Numbered from the stretch's first letter, positions 18,792-27,602 are shown. The stretch is 42,721 bases of DNA from an uncultured Planctomycetota bacterium (GCA_900318195.1 ONJR01000163.1:1-42721), one strand, 5' to 3'. The notes: generated from the sequence alone by a model not told the origin. Numbers and translations are program-made.

Positions 18792-18866
18792 GGGCGCGTA
18801 GCTCAGTTTGGTTAGAGCGCGTCCCTGATAAGGACGAGGTCCATGGTTCGAATCCATGTGCGCCCA
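18792..18866 (+). tRNA. tRNA-Ile (anticodon GAT)
   Basis: A full cloverleaf can be drawn. The acceptor stem is GGGCGCG/TGCGCCC with one G-U pair and discriminator A; the D arm is in GCTCAGTTTGGTTAGAGC; the anticodon stem-loop GTCCC-TGATAAG-GAC reads GAT; and the T arm GGTTCGAATCC is standard. CCA is not encoded, so it must be added after transcription. A promoter and a terminator flank it closely, so it is a single transcription unit. Confidence 0.97.
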
Positions 18867-18873
18867 CTAAAAG

Positions 18874-18899
18874 AGCCGGTTTGAAGACCGGCTTTTTTG
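18874..18899 (+). terminator. Terminator of the tRNA-Ile gene
   Basis: AGCCGGT (18874-18880) and ACCGGCT (18887-18893) form a 7-bp stem with a 6-base loop, followed by six T. A textbook intrinsic terminator, 8 bases after the tRNA. Confidence 0.93.
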
Positions 18900-18924
18900 T
18901 TTCTTGGCACGCGCCTCACGCGTG

Positions 18925-18957
18925 AAAAAAATGCGCGCGACGTCGCTCGCCGCGCGC
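18925..18957 (-). terminator. Terminator of the dinG-miaB unit
   Basis: Read on the minus strand, a GC-only 7-bp stem (GCGCGCG/CGCGCGC; 18951-18957 with 18933-18939, 11-base loop) is followed by a T run (complement of the A run at 18925-18931). It lies 24 bases past the miaB stop. Confidence 0.75.
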
Positions 18958-18980
18958 GAGCTGTTTTAACTCGACGAGCG

Positions 18981-20468
18981 CTAGTCCGCGAGTTCGCCGA
19001 AAAGCGTAAAGGGCGCCGTGTCCGTTATCCGAACGCGCTGGAACGTGCCCGTGAGGGTCGTCGAGCCGTTAAAGACGACGATACGATCGCACGGCGTGCG
19101 CCCAGTGAGCTGCGTATTCGATGAAGAACCCGTTGAAACGAGCGCGTCGAGGGACGTGAAATTATCGGCGTCGCGCGTAGGCGACGCGTCTTCCTGCGTT
19201 TCGCACTCGGCGTAGAGCGTTTCCTCCTGAGCGACGCTTCGCGCTTCGCGTTTGCTAGGTCCTTCCACGAGTATCTCGACCGTCTCGCCCAGGAAGCGGC
19301 GATTCAATTCCGCGCTTATTTCATTCTGAACGGCGAGCAGTTCGTTGTTGCGACGCTTCTTAACCTCTTCCGGCACGTCGTCCGCGTACCGTTTCGACGC
19401 TTCGTTGCCTGGGCGTTCGGAATACTTAAAAATAAAGCTGTTCTTAAAGCGCGCGTAGCGAACAAGGTCGATCGTGCGCTGAAACTCCTCTTCCGTTTCG
19501 CCGCAGAAACCAACGATAAAATCGCTCGTAATCGCCGCGCCGGGTATCGTTTCATAAATGCGGTCGACGAGCTCCTTGTATTCCTCGACCGAGTATCGTC
19601 GCCGCATTCTCTGGAGAACGCCGTTGTCGCCATGCTGAGCGGGCACGTGCAGATACGGGGTCGACGTTGGCAGATCGCGCACGGCGGCGAGCAGTTCGTC
19701 GGTCATATCGGTCGGGTAGGAGCTCACGAATCGAACGCGTCGTATTCCTGGCACGCGATCGATCATTTCGAGTAGTTCGGCGAGTCTGGTCGTCTTGCCG
19801 TCTTCGACGTAGCGATAGCTATTGACCGTTTGTCCAAGTAATGTAATTTCAAGACATCCCTGATCGGCGAGCGTTTTAACTTCTTCGAGAATATCGCGGG
19901 GCGGTCGGCATTGTTCGGGTCCGCGCGCGCTGGGAACGACGCAGTAGGAGCAGAATTTATCGCATCCGAACATAATTCGCACCATAGCCTGAAACACGCG
20001 CGGTCGCGTCTCCGGCAGACGAATCGGATCGAATTGCCGAAACGACTCCCGAGTCTCGCGCGGCATGTCGCGCCGCTGGAAACGATCGAGACTCACGGCA
20101 AGTTGCGGTTCGCCGGTCGCGATCGCCAGGTTGACGAGTTCGACGAGCTGGTCGAGCCTACCGGGTCCGACGACGATATCGACGTAGGGCGCGCGCTGAA
20201 AGACGACGCCCTTATCCTTTTGCGCCATACACCCCATGACGGCGATGAGCGAGCCCGGCTTCTGCGTCTTCCAATGCTTCAATCTTCCCAGCGCGCTATA
20301 GATCTTCTCCTCGGCGTGTTCGCGCACGCTGCAGGTATTGAAAATGACTAGGTCGGCGTCTTTCCTGGTCGCGAGTCGTTCCCAACCGTTTGAAATGAGC
20401 GCCGCTGCCGCGAGCTCTGAGTCAAGCGCGTTCATTTGGCACCCGACCGTTTCGATATAAAATTTCAT
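18981..20468 (-). CDS. miaB: tRNA-2-methylthio-N6-dimethylallyladenosine synthase MiaB
   Basis: A radical-SAM methylthiotransferase that adds the 2-methylthio group to i6A37 of tRNAs reading UNN codons. The N-terminal UPF0004 domain has the three cluster-binding cysteines C10, C46 and C80. The radical-SAM motif is C169-x3-C173-x2-C176 (CDKFCSYC), followed by the family signature VVPSARG. The substrate loops of the barrel (LLGQTVNSY, SSYPTDM, LHVPAQHGDN, SDFIVGFCGET) are conserved. The C-terminal TRAM domain is split by about 45 extra acidic and Ser/Thr-rich residues (about 405-450), unlike typical MiaB, giving 495 residues instead of about 440-475. The gene follows the dinG-like gene by 30 bases and is probably co-transcribed with it; the ribosome binding site is weak. 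Confidence in the family is very high; the insertion is likely a surface loop. Confidence 0.95.
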   Translation of the reverse strand: MKFYIETVGCQMNALDSELAAAALISNGWERLATRKDADLVIFNTCSVREHAEEKIYSALGRLKHWKTQKPGSLIAVMGCMAQKDKGVVFQRAPYVDIVVGPGRLDQLVELVNLAIATGEPQLAVSLDRFQRRDMPRETRESFRQFDPIRLPETRPRVFQAMVRIMFGCDKFCSYCVVPSARGPEQCRPPRDILEEVKTLADQGCLEITLLGQTVNSYRYVEDGKTTRLAELLEMIDRVPGIRRVRFVSSYPTDMTDELLAAVRDLPTSTPYLHVPAQHGDNGVLQRMRRRYSVEEYKELVDRIYETIPGAAITSDFIVGFCGETEEEFQRTIDLVRYARFKNSFIFKYSERPGNEASKRYADDVPEEVKKRRNNELLAVQNEISAELNRRFLGETVEILVEGPSKREARSVAQEETLYAECETQEDASPTRDADNFTSLDALVSTGSSSNTQLTGRTPCDRIVVFNGSTTLTGTFQRVRITDTAPFTLFGELAD

Positions 20469-20498
20469 GACTTCTCTGTTTCTAACTGTCTCGTTATG

Positions 20499-22751
20499 TC
20501 AATTAAAGACGTCGACGCGCAGTCGACAATCTGGCAACGCCTCGAGGAACTGCCGACCGTACGTCTTCGTGTGAACGCGTTCGTCGAGTAGAACGACCTG
20601 TCCGACGTCCTCTTTCGTACGAATGAGGCGTCCAACTCCTTGTTTGAATTTCAAAATAGCGTTCGGCAATAGGAATTCCTGAAAATCGTTGCCGCCGCGA
20701 TCACGGATCGCTTCCAACTTCGCCTCGACAAGAGGTTGTTCCGGCGCTAGGAACGGTAATTTCACGATGATAACGTTACGCAACGCCGCGCCCGGCACGT
20801 CGACGCCCTGCCAGAAGCTGTCGACCCCAAATAGCACGCTGCGCGAACTCTCCTTAAAGCGACGCACCATGAGCTGACGCGGAACGCCCTCCGATTGCGA
20901 GTAGAATGGGTAATTCTGTTCGACCATGAAATCGTTGAGCGTCGCGGTTACCCTTTTCATTTGCGCCGCGTTGGTGAATAGCACAAAGACGCCGCCGTCC
21001 GTCTCCGCAACGTAATCGCGGAGCGCCGCGCACAACCGACGCTCGTTCTCCGCGCGACGTTCATCGGCTGAAAGTCCGAGACGCATCGCCGATAACTCGC
21101 TCAATTCAAGTTTCTTCGCAAGAACGAGCGTCATCTGACGTTTGTAGTCGAAAGGACTCCCGAGCGCGCGCGCAGCTGCGCCGGTAAGCCCGACCCGCGA
21201 ACGAAAGAAACGGAACGCGCGACGCGTCTCCTCGGACTCCGCGTCCGGATTCGTCGCGATCGCGTCGAGCGGAACCTCGTGCGCGCGCGAACCGGCGCGA
21301 CTCTTAACGCCGCCGACCGTTAAGGTCGCGCTCGTCGCGATAACCGACGGCGTTACGTTAAAGAGTTTCTCGCGCAAAATAGGCGCGACGTCGACCGGCG
21401 CGGCGCGCATCGCGACTCTAGGTCGCTTGCGGGACGTAAAACTCTCGAGCCAGTACACGTATCCTTCGGGGCGTTGCAGTCTCCAGTCCTCGATTTCGGC
21501 GATATGCGCGCTCACGCGCATTCGAGCCGCGCGGTATTCCTGACGACGATCAGGGTCTTCGAGCGTTTCCTCGGCGCGTCGTAACGCGTTCTTTAAATTC
21601 TCGAGTCCTTCCGTGAGCCCGGCGCCGACGATCTCAGGTTCGAACACGCGTCCGTTTGAGCCCGGGCGCGCTTCTAGCCATTCGCGCAATTCGTTAAAGA
21701 ATCGTTCCGCGCGGAATCGGCATTCGTCGACGAGTCGCGCGGCTTCAACGAAAATCTCGCGCTCCTCGCTCCACGAGCGCGACGTCTCCTCGACGAGCAG
21801 TCCTTTGTTCGTTCGATCGTTATAGAGTCTCGAGAGCAGATAGTCGATCGAATACTCCGTAACCTCGACGCCCAGCTGCTCCGAGGCGACGTTCTCCATT
21901 GTGTGCGCTTCGTCGAAAATGAGGATATCGTAATTCGGCAGTATTGCGCCGCCGCTCGACTTGAGCGCGAGGTCGCTGAAGAGCAGCGCGTGATTCACAA
22001 TGATAATATTCGCGTTTTCCAATCTCCTGCGCGCCTGACGATAGAAACACGTTTCGTAGAACTGGCATTTGCGAGCGAGACAGTTGCCCTGTTCGCAACA
22101 AATCTCGTTCCACACGTCGTTCGCCGGGCTCGGCGCTATCTCAGATTTCGAGCCGTCCGAAGTCGTCTCGAGCCACTCCTGAATCCTTTCCAGTTCTTCG
22201 CGCCCGTCGTCTTCTAAGAGCGTGCCCTTACCGACCGCCTTCTTCGCCGACGCAAATCGCCGACGACACAGATAATTCGCGCGACCTTTCGCAAGCGCTA
22301 CTGAAAAACTCAGCGGTAAAATGGAATTTAGAAAAGGAACGTCCTTGTGAAACAACTGTTCCTGCAGACTTATCGTGTTCGTGGAGACGACGACGCGGCG
22401 TAGCGCAAACGGATCGGACTCGCGCGAGAGCTCGTCGTCCTCGTACGCTGCGGCGCTCGTTACGGCGCGAGGGGCGACTGACGGTTGCGGAGGTTCGTCC
22501 TCGGGCAACGCGAAGTATTCGTCGCCGTCGTATGCGCGCGCCTGTTCTTCGACCGAATATAAGATAGCGGGCACAAGGTACGCGAAACTCTTGCCGACGC
22601 CGGTGCCGGCCTCGATCGCAATAGAGCGCTTCGATCGAATCGCCGCGTCAACCTCAGCCGCCATCGCGAGCTGCTCTGCGCGCCGCTCGTAACCTGCGCG
22701 ACGCCGTGCGATCAGCCCGCCGTTGTCTAACACGTCCCGATAATTTAACAT
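20499..22751 (-). CDS. dinG: ATP-dependent DNA helicase, DinG/YoaA (XPD-like) family
   Basis: A superfamily-2 5'-3' DNA helicase with an iron-sulfur cluster, of the type that unwinds R-loops and D-loops during repair. Walker A is GTGVGKS (49-55) and the DEAH box is at 280-283. Four cluster cysteines are C162, C224, C229 and C235, whose 5- and 6-residue spacing equals that of E. coli DinG. Motif IV-VI elements are SATLTVGG, the SVLFGVDSFWQGVDVPG segment and QGVGRLIRT (motif VI with the arginine finger). An acidic insertion of about 50 residues follows motif I (about 65-115). There is no N-terminal exonuclease domain, unlike the Gram-positive DinG. The start codon lies just past the terminator of the upstream operon, so the promoter must be close to or within that spacer. 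miaB follows after 30 bases. DinG versus YoaA cannot be separated here. Confidence 0.9.
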   Translation of the reverse strand: MLNYRDVLDNGGLIARRRAGYERRAEQLAMAAEVDAAIRSKRSIAIEAGTGVGKSFAYLVPAILYSVEEQARAYDGDEYFALPEDEPPQPSVAPRAVTSAAAYEDDELSRESDPFALRRVVVSTNTISLQEQLFHKDVPFLNSILPLSFSVALAKGRANYLCRRRFASAKKAVGKGTLLEDDGREELERIQEWLETTSDGSKSEIAPSPANDVWNEICCEQGNCLARKCQFYETCFYRQARRRLENANIIIVNHALLFSDLALKSSGGAILPNYDILIFDEAHTMENVASEQLGVEVTEYSIDYLLSRLYNDRTNKGLLVEETSRSWSEEREIFVEAARLVDECRFRAERFFNELREWLEARPGSNGRVFEPEIVGAGLTEGLENLKNALRRAEETLEDPDRRQEYRAARMRVSAHIAEIEDWRLQRPEGYVYWLESFTSRKRPRVAMRAAPVDVAPILREKLFNVTPSVIATSATLTVGGVKSRAGSRAHEVPLDAIATNPDAESEETRRAFRFFRSRVGLTGAAARALGSPFDYKRQMTLVLAKKLELSELSAMRLGLSADERRAENERRLCAALRDYVAETDGGVFVLFTNAAQMKRVTATLNDFMVEQNYPFYSQSEGVPRQLMVRRFKESSRSVLFGVDSFWQGVDVPGAALRNVIIVKLPFLAPEQPLVEAKLEAIRDRGGNDFQEFLLPNAILKFKQGVGRLIRTKEDVGQVVLLDERVHTKTYGRQFLEALPDCRLRVDVFN

Positions 22752-22764
22752 ATCCGACTCGCGA

Positions 22765-22795
22765 TAAAAAGACGGCGTCTCCTTTCGGGGACGCC
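22765..22795 (-). terminator. Terminator of the pilT-gspE-like operon
   Basis: On the minus strand a 9-bp stem with one G-U pair (arms 22787-22795 and 22774-22782, 4-base loop) is followed by TTTTT (complement of 22766-22770). It lies 29 bases after the stop of the last operon gene and just before the dinG start. Confidence 0.85.
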
Positions 22796-22823
22796 GGCGC
22801 CAATTGCGTTTGAGTTGCCGTCT

Positions 22824-23711
22824 TTATTTCTTTTGCTCGCCCTTATCCTTCTTGTAGCCTAGCGTTCTCAGATACGGTCGTCCTTCCTCGTCGAGCGGCA
22901 GAGGCTCGTACTCGTTGAATACGACGCCCCAACCGTTCAAAGTTCCTTCTTCTTCCGTTTTCGTCTTGAAACGTTCCATAACGAGGTTGATAAAGAACGT
23001 CTGCTTCTTTTCGCACGGTTTTTCCGGCTCGACGGTAACCGCATAGATGCGGCTCGTCTCCTCCTTACTCGGCGTAATAACGTCGGCGACCGTGCTATAG
23101 TACGTCATTGTAGCGCGATCGCCAAGGCGGTTGATCGTCAGCAGGGTCGGATTCGAGAGGAACCCGTGCGTACTCGAGTGCGGCTCCTCGTCGTTGCCGA
23201 GCGCGTGCGCCCAGAAGCTGACGACGTCCTCGTGCGTCGCAAAAATGTCGCGCCGCCAATACGGATCTTGTAACTGGCGCGTAAGCGCTATATTGTCGCT
23301 CTTAACTGTCTTGAACCAATGCTGCGCGAATTCTTCCGCCTGTTTGCCAAATTCCGCGCGGTACACTTGCGCGTTCAACGGACCGCCGATTAGCGTCGCA
23401 AGACCAAGCGCGAGTCCAAACCCGGCAACAGACTTGCCGGAAAGCTCGCCGCCAGACTGCCAAATCAGCCAGAACGCGAAGAGACCGGCTAGAACGGCGG
23501 CGACCGAAAAGACGACGAAGTTCAAATTCATGAACGTCAGTATCGACGGAACGGCGAGCGCCGCCGAGACGACCGCCCAGACAGACGCGCGCTTCGCGTC
23601 GAGCTCGCCCCCGTCGCCGCCGCGACCGGACGGCGCGCTGTCCTGAGATGCGAGCGGAGAGTCAAAGAGCGAACCGGTCGTCATTTGCAAAGACGTCTGT
23701 TTCTGTGCCAT
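22824..23711 (-). CDS. Unknown membrane protein, last gene of the pilT operon
   Basis: I do not recognise a family with confidence. The 295 residues begin with a hydrophilic Gly/Ser/Asp-rich tail of about 40, then three hydrophobic segments (about 43-62, 64-86 and 92-112, arranged like DUF4190-type integral domains), then a soluble domain of about 185 residues that starts with an amphipathic helix (about 115-140) and looks mixed alpha/beta, resembling a small NTF2- or cystatin-like fold. This is a guess only. The ribosome binding site is GAGG, about 9 bases before the ATG. It is the fourth gene of the pilT, gspE-like, membrane-protein cluster and is followed directly by the operon terminator. 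The position suggests a membrane partner of the two ATPase-fold proteins, but no motif proves it. Confidence 0.75.
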   Translation of the reverse strand: MAQKQTSLQMTTGSLFDSPLASQDSAPSGRGGDGGELDAKRASVWAVVSAALAVPSILTFMNLNFVVFSVAAVLAGLFAFWLIWQSGGELSGKSVAGFGLALGLATLIGGPLNAQVYRAEFGKQAEEFAQHWFKTVKSDNIALTRQLQDPYWRRDIFATHEDVVSFWAHALGNDEEPHSSTHGFLSNPTLLTINRLGDRATMTYYSTVADVITPSKEETSRIYAVTVEPEKPCEKKQTFFINLVMERFKTKTEEEGTLNGWGVVFNEYEPLPLDEEGRPYLRTLGYKKDKGEQKK

Positions 23712-23766
23712 GATTGTGTTACCTCGTGCGACGAAATGTTAGGTTAAGTTACGCGCTAAAGAAACG

Positions 23767-24357
23767 TTACTGAGCGTTCGGACTCGCGTCGCCGTCGTAC
23801 TTCCAGGAATCCTTTTCCGTTACCTGATAGTACACCGCCGCGTTGCGACGACCCTGACGCTGAATAAAGTTCGTTGAGTTAAATTGCGAGTCGCCTATCA
23901 TCGGACTGAGCGAGTGCGCCGCCCAAACGTCGAGGATAACCATCGGCGGTAACCGCATCATTTTCTCCTTAGGCTTCTCCGGCATCACGATGAAGAAGAT
24001 GTTGCCCGCCATGCCGCAGAACATAAAGATCACGACAAAACACGCAATCCACTTCAGAATCGTGTCAACCTTCGGTTCAAGATAGAGATTCGCTTTCGCG
24101 AACTTCTTCGTGATCAGCATAAGGATCGTGAAAATGATCGGAAAGAGAATGAGCAAGACGTCCATATCGCTGTAATACGAGATCGGAGCCCAGAGCCCGT
24201 CGACTATCGTCGCAAGCATTTCCAATACGGCGACTGAAAAGAGCGTCGCAAAGAGAATATTGCAACCGATCAGTACGACGGTCCACAGTTTGAAATTGTG
24301 CCAAAAGGCGAGCGCGCCGATCGCCATTATGCCCATGCAAATCCAAAATGCCAGCAT
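23767..24357 (-). CDS. Unknown four-helix membrane protein (weakly CvpA-like), third gene of the pilT operon
   Basis: 196 residues with four hydrophobic segments (about 1-20, 24-48, 66-84 and 100-127), a conserved-looking short loop between helices 2 and 3 (DGLWAPISYYSDMD), and a hydrophilic C-terminal third of about 65 residues rich in Gln, Asn and aromatics. The helix layout recalls CvpA-family proteins, but the likeness is weak and should not be relied on. It starts 58 bases after the GspE-like gene and ends 55 bases before the next membrane-protein gene, so the four genes are likely one transcript. It may form the inner-membrane part of a complex with the neighbouring GspE-like protein; this is inference from position. 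Confidence 0.7.
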   Translation of the reverse strand: MLAFWICMGIMAIGALAFWHNFKLWTVVLIGCNILFATLFSVAVLEMLATIVDGLWAPISYYSDMDVLLILFPIIFTILMLITKKFAKANLYLEPKVDTILKWIACFVVIFMFCGMAGNIFFIVMPEKPKEKMMRLPPMVILDVWAAHSLSPMIGDSQFNSTNFIQRQGRRNAAVYYQVTEKDSWKYDGDASPNAQ

Positions 24358-24415
24358 GATATTTCGTTCCGTTAATTAAATTCGGGTAAGCAGTATATTA
24401 ACGCCGTTCGCGCGA

Positions 24416-26272
24416 TTACCTGAGCGAACGTTGGATTTCCTCGATCGAAGTAACGCCGAATTTCACGAGGCGTTTACCGTCGACCCAATATCCTTTATGA
24501 CCGGTTTTCTTCGCAATATTGCGCAGTCCAATCTCTTTCTTTTCCGGCGGAATGTTCGGCATAGCGATGACCTGACGCATTTCGTCGGTAATCTCGAGCA
24601 CGTCGAAAACCGCGATACGACCTTGGTAGCCAATATCGCGACAATCTTCGCAGGGTACGTAGTAGTCCTTCTGTCCTGGCTCGACCGGTTCGTGCACGCG
24701 CTTGCGGAAGATACGCGGATTAGCGGGATCGAGTTCTAGTTCGCGCACGATTTGCGGCGGCGCAATGACTTCCTCTTTACACGTGTTGCATAGTCTTCGC
24801 ACGAGACGTTGTGTGATAACGGAAGTGAGCGTTTCCGCGAGTAACGCGGGATCGACGCCGAGCTTTAAGATACTAATAATCGTTCCGATCGTGTCGGCTC
24901 CGCGCGCGGTCGTGATTATGAGTCGATCATTTTTCACTTCCTCGCAACACAGCTTCCATGAATCGAGCGTAACCATATCGCGAATGAGCAGTACCTTCGG
25001 TTCGCGGAAGAAGACGTCCGGCAAGACGTCCATTGGCGTTTGACCCTTGGCGGAGTCGTATTTATTGATCGCGATATTCTCGATGACTTCGTAAGGATGC
25101 TGTTCGTCTTCGACGCACGCGAAGTCGCGCGTAAAGCGATCCGCCGTGTTGAAAATAACGGTCGTGAGCGTCTTAAGACCCTGGTGCGGCGCCGTGGCGA
25201 GCACGACAAGACCGTTGTCCGCATTGATGATCTTGCGCATCTGATCTTGACGATCGGTCGCGACGCCAAGTTCTTGAAGCGTGCTGAATTTCGCCGTCTT
25301 AAATAGGAAGGTAATCTGCGCAACTTCGCCGTTCGGCGTTCCAGCCGTCTCGACCTTCGCCTCGCAAGTAAGAGGCTTACCCTTCTTATTGCGGTCGTAT
25401 CGTATCATAATCGAGCCGCTGTGCCGACCGCGACGATCCTGCGGATTCGCGCCGATCAGCATTTTAACGACCTGCGCCACGTCGTCCGCCTCTTCGCGCG
25501 TCCAAGGCTGCTTAAACGCGTCCTCAACCGGCTGATAAACCCCGTCGATTTGATACTGGAATTTCGTGTCCGTCGGTCCGAACATAATCCGGACGTCGGT
25601 CGCGCGCGCGTGAAGCGCGTGGTAAAGGAGCTCGCGGTAATAGTTGTACGCTATGCTGCCGTTATGGTTGCGCGTCGTTACCGTACGCGCAAGGACGTCG
25701 CGAGGACTCAGACCGTCCCCGTACGCTTCCAACTGAATGAGCGAGCCGGACTCGTACGACATCTTCTTCGGCTTAACCTTCTGATGCAAGATCTTCGTGC
25801 GGAACCAGAACGCAAGGTGGCTCGGCGTCATGACTTTATCCGCGTCGTGCAACTCCCGGTTGCGCGCCTTGATATAGATAAAGAGCGGTATCAGCCACGC
25901 GAGGACGATCACAGGGAGCGCCGCCCAGAAGATCGGAATAAAGAGCGCGCCGAACGATACGACAAGGAACGTAAAGAGGTTCGTCATGTTCCATTTCGCG
26001 CGGTCAGGATCGCCCAATCTTTCCGCGTCGTTATTGCACCACGAGGTCGTCGCAACCCACGCGAAGTAGACGAAAAGAAGAATCGCCGTTTTAATCGGGC
26101 ACAGCTCCATGCCGACGCCCTTGCGCCACCCGTTCTTATTGACGTCGTTCGCAATCTCCTCGTACGCGCTCGCCGCCCACGTCGTATCGACGCATAGCAA
26201 AAGTACAAGAAGCGCAAGCGCTACGAGCGCGTAACGTTTCGCGTTACGACTGATATGTGTGTTAGTCATCAT
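24416..26272 (-). CDS. Membrane-anchored GspE/PulE-like protein with degenerate ATPase motifs
   Basis: 618 residues. The N-terminus has a signal-like or transmembrane segment (13-34, followed by AASA) and two or three more membrane segments (61-78, 99-136), which normal GspE/PilB lacks. The cytoplasmic part is homologous to the secretion ATPase core: an ATDVRI stretch (224-229, normally SDIHIE), then APHQGLKT (361-368) in place of GPTGSGKT, PKVLLIRDMVT (425-435) in place of PDVLLIGEIRD, and TTARG (454-458) in place of the TLHTN His box. The later ITQRLVRRLC segment (486-495) and the four zinc cysteines C495, C498, C541 and C544 are well kept. So the fold and zinc site are conserved while Walker A, Walker B and the His box are altered, suggesting a structural or regulatory rather than a motor role. 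The ribosome binding site AAGGTGG precedes tandem ATGs. pilT is 132 bases upstream in the same direction. Confidence 0.88.
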   Translation of the reverse strand: MMTNTHISRNAKRYALVALALLVLLLCVDTTWAASAYEEIANDVNKNGWRKGVGMELCPIKTAILLFVYFAWVATTSWCNNDAERLGDPDRAKWNMTNLFTFLVVSFGALFIPIFWAALPVIVLAWLIPLFIYIKARNRELHDADKVMTPSHLAFWFRTKILHQKVKPKKMSYESGSLIQLEAYGDGLSPRDVLARTVTTRNHNGSIAYNYYRELLYHALHARATDVRIMFGPTDTKFQYQIDGVYQPVEDAFKQPWTREEADDVAQVVKMLIGANPQDRRGRHSGSIMIRYDRNKKGKPLTCEAKVETAGTPNGEVAQITFLFKTAKFSTLQELGVATDRQDQMRKIINADNGLVVLATAPHQGLKTLTTVIFNTADRFTRDFACVEDEQHPYEVIENIAINKYDSAKGQTPMDVLPDVFFREPKVLLIRDMVTLDSWKLCCEEVKNDRLIITTARGADTIGTIISILKLGVDPALLAETLTSVITQRLVRRLCNTCKEEVIAPPQIVRELELDPANPRIFRKRVHEPVEPGQKDYYVPCEDCRDIGYQGRIAVFDVLEITDEMRQVIAMPNIPPEKKEIGLRNIAKKTGHKGYWVDGKRLVKFGVTSIEEIQRSLR

Positions 26273-26404
26273 GTTCCACCTTGACGCCGCGCGCGACCGC
26301 GCGACGATAGCCTATCCCAACGAGCGAACCGCGCTCTCAATGGGCGCTTCTCATGCGAGCGCCGCGTCGCGCTTAGGTTGCCGCGCGACGCGAGCTCGCT
26401 TTGA

Positions 26405-27547
26405 TTACAGAATACCCGGTTCCTTAACTTCAATTCCCTTGAGCGCCATTTTTAGCGACTCGATATTAGGCGCGACCTCGAACGCCGTCGCGCGGTCGAT
26501 CTTCTTCATTTGCACAAGCGACTTGAGCGACATGGTAAAGTCCTGCATGCCTTCCTGAGCTTGAATGCGGATCGCGTCCCCTAATTTCTCGTCTTCGCCC
26601 TCTAGAATCAGTTTACGAATGACGTTGTTTACGATCATGATCTCGCAGGTCGGCACGCGCTGTACGCCTGGAAGGATCGACGGCAATAACTTCTGCGCGA
26701 CGATTCCTTTCATGTTCATTGCGATCGCGCTACGAATCGCTTTGTGCATATTGGCGGGGAAGAGGTCGAGAATACGCCCGATCGTCGACGGCGCGGTCGA
26801 CGCGTGGATCGTCCCGAAGACCAAGTGTCCGGTTTCCGCAGCGTGAATCGCGGTCTCAAACGTTTCGCGGTCGCGCATCTCGCCGACGAGCATGACGTCG
26901 GGGTCTTCACGTACGGCGTGCTTCATTCCGACTTCAAAGTCGATAACGTCCTGACCGATTTCGCGCTGATTGATCAAGCACTTTTCCTCGGTGAACATGA
27001 ATTCGATCGGGTCTTCCAAGGTGAGAATGTGCTTATTGTAGTTCTTATTGATCCAGTTGAGCATCGAGGCAATCGTCGTCGATTTACCGGAACCGGTTAC
27101 GCCAGCGAGCAGAATCATTCCCTGACTGTACTTGCACAGTTCGTACAAGACGGGCGGAATGTGCAGTTTTTCGAGTTCGGGAATGAAGTTGTTAATACGA
27201 CGCGCGACGAGACCGACGTGCCCCATTTGCGTGAGCACGTTGACGCGGAAACGCCAGGTAACGCCGTCGACGACGCACGTGTGCGCAAAGTCGGCGCCGC
27301 CCGTGTCGTTATAGATCTTGCGATTGCGTTCGTCCATCATGGGAAAGATGAGGCGGTTCATTTCCTCGTCGTCGATCGGTCCGCGATTGAGCGTGCGCAA
27401 CGAGCCCTTAACGCGCACGTAAGGAGGACGGTCGACCTTAAGGTGCAAGTCGCTTCCAGACAGCTTAACGAGAGCCTGAAATAGGCGGTCGATTTCGAGT
27501 TCCTTCTTCTTCCTAAACACGCGATCTGGTATTTCTGGAGACGACAT
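26405..27547 (-). CDS. pilT: PilT-family pilus retraction ATPase
   Basis: A hexameric cytoplasmic ATPase that powers type IV pilus disassembly or twitching. The N-terminal PAS-like domain (about 20-125) carries SDLHLKV and the R-x-R arginine region (WRFRVN). The RecA-like domain has Walker A GVTGSGKS (149-156), the Asp box (ILTLEDPIE), Walker B DVMLVGEMRD (217-226) and the His box GTIHAS with H248. The AIRS/MNMKGIVAQKLL segment corresponds to the PilT C-terminal signature. All catalytic residues are present, unlike in the next gene. Length (380) is slightly above the usual 345-370. Ribosome binding site AGGA. It is the first gene of a four-gene unit with the GspE-like protein and two membrane proteins. 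No pilin, PilB or PilC gene is in the window, so the pilus itself must be encoded elsewhere, or this PilT serves a different machine. Confidence 0.93.
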   Translation of the reverse strand: MSSPEIPDRVFRKKKELEIDRLFQALVKLSGSDLHLKVDRPPYVRVKGSLRTLNRGPIDDEEMNRLIFPMMDERNRKIYNDTGGADFAHTCVVDGVTWRFRVNVLTQMGHVGLVARRINNFIPELEKLHIPPVLYELCKYSQGMILLAGVTGSGKSTTIASMLNWINKNYNKHILTLEDPIEFMFTEEKCLINQREIGQDVIDFEVGMKHAVREDPDVMLVGEMRDRETFETAIHAAETGHLVFGTIHASTAPSTIGRILDLFPANMHKAIRSAIAMNMKGIVAQKLLPSILPGVQRVPTCEIMIVNNVIRKLILEGEDEKLGDAIRIQAQEGMQDFTMSLKSLVQMKKIDRATAFEVAPNIESLKMALKGIEVKEPGIL

Positions 27548-27567
27548 ATGATTCTAATCCTATCTTC

Positions 27568-27597
27568 TGCATAAACGCCGCGATGTAACGCGGTCAA
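27568..27597 (-). promoter_or_regulatory. Possible promoter of the pilT operon
   Basis: On the minus strand TTGACC (27592-27597), an 18-base spacer, then TATGCA (27568-27573), about 20 bases before the pilT start. The -35 is good and the -10 moderate. Confidence 0.4.
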
Positions 27598-27602
27598 ACG
27601 TT

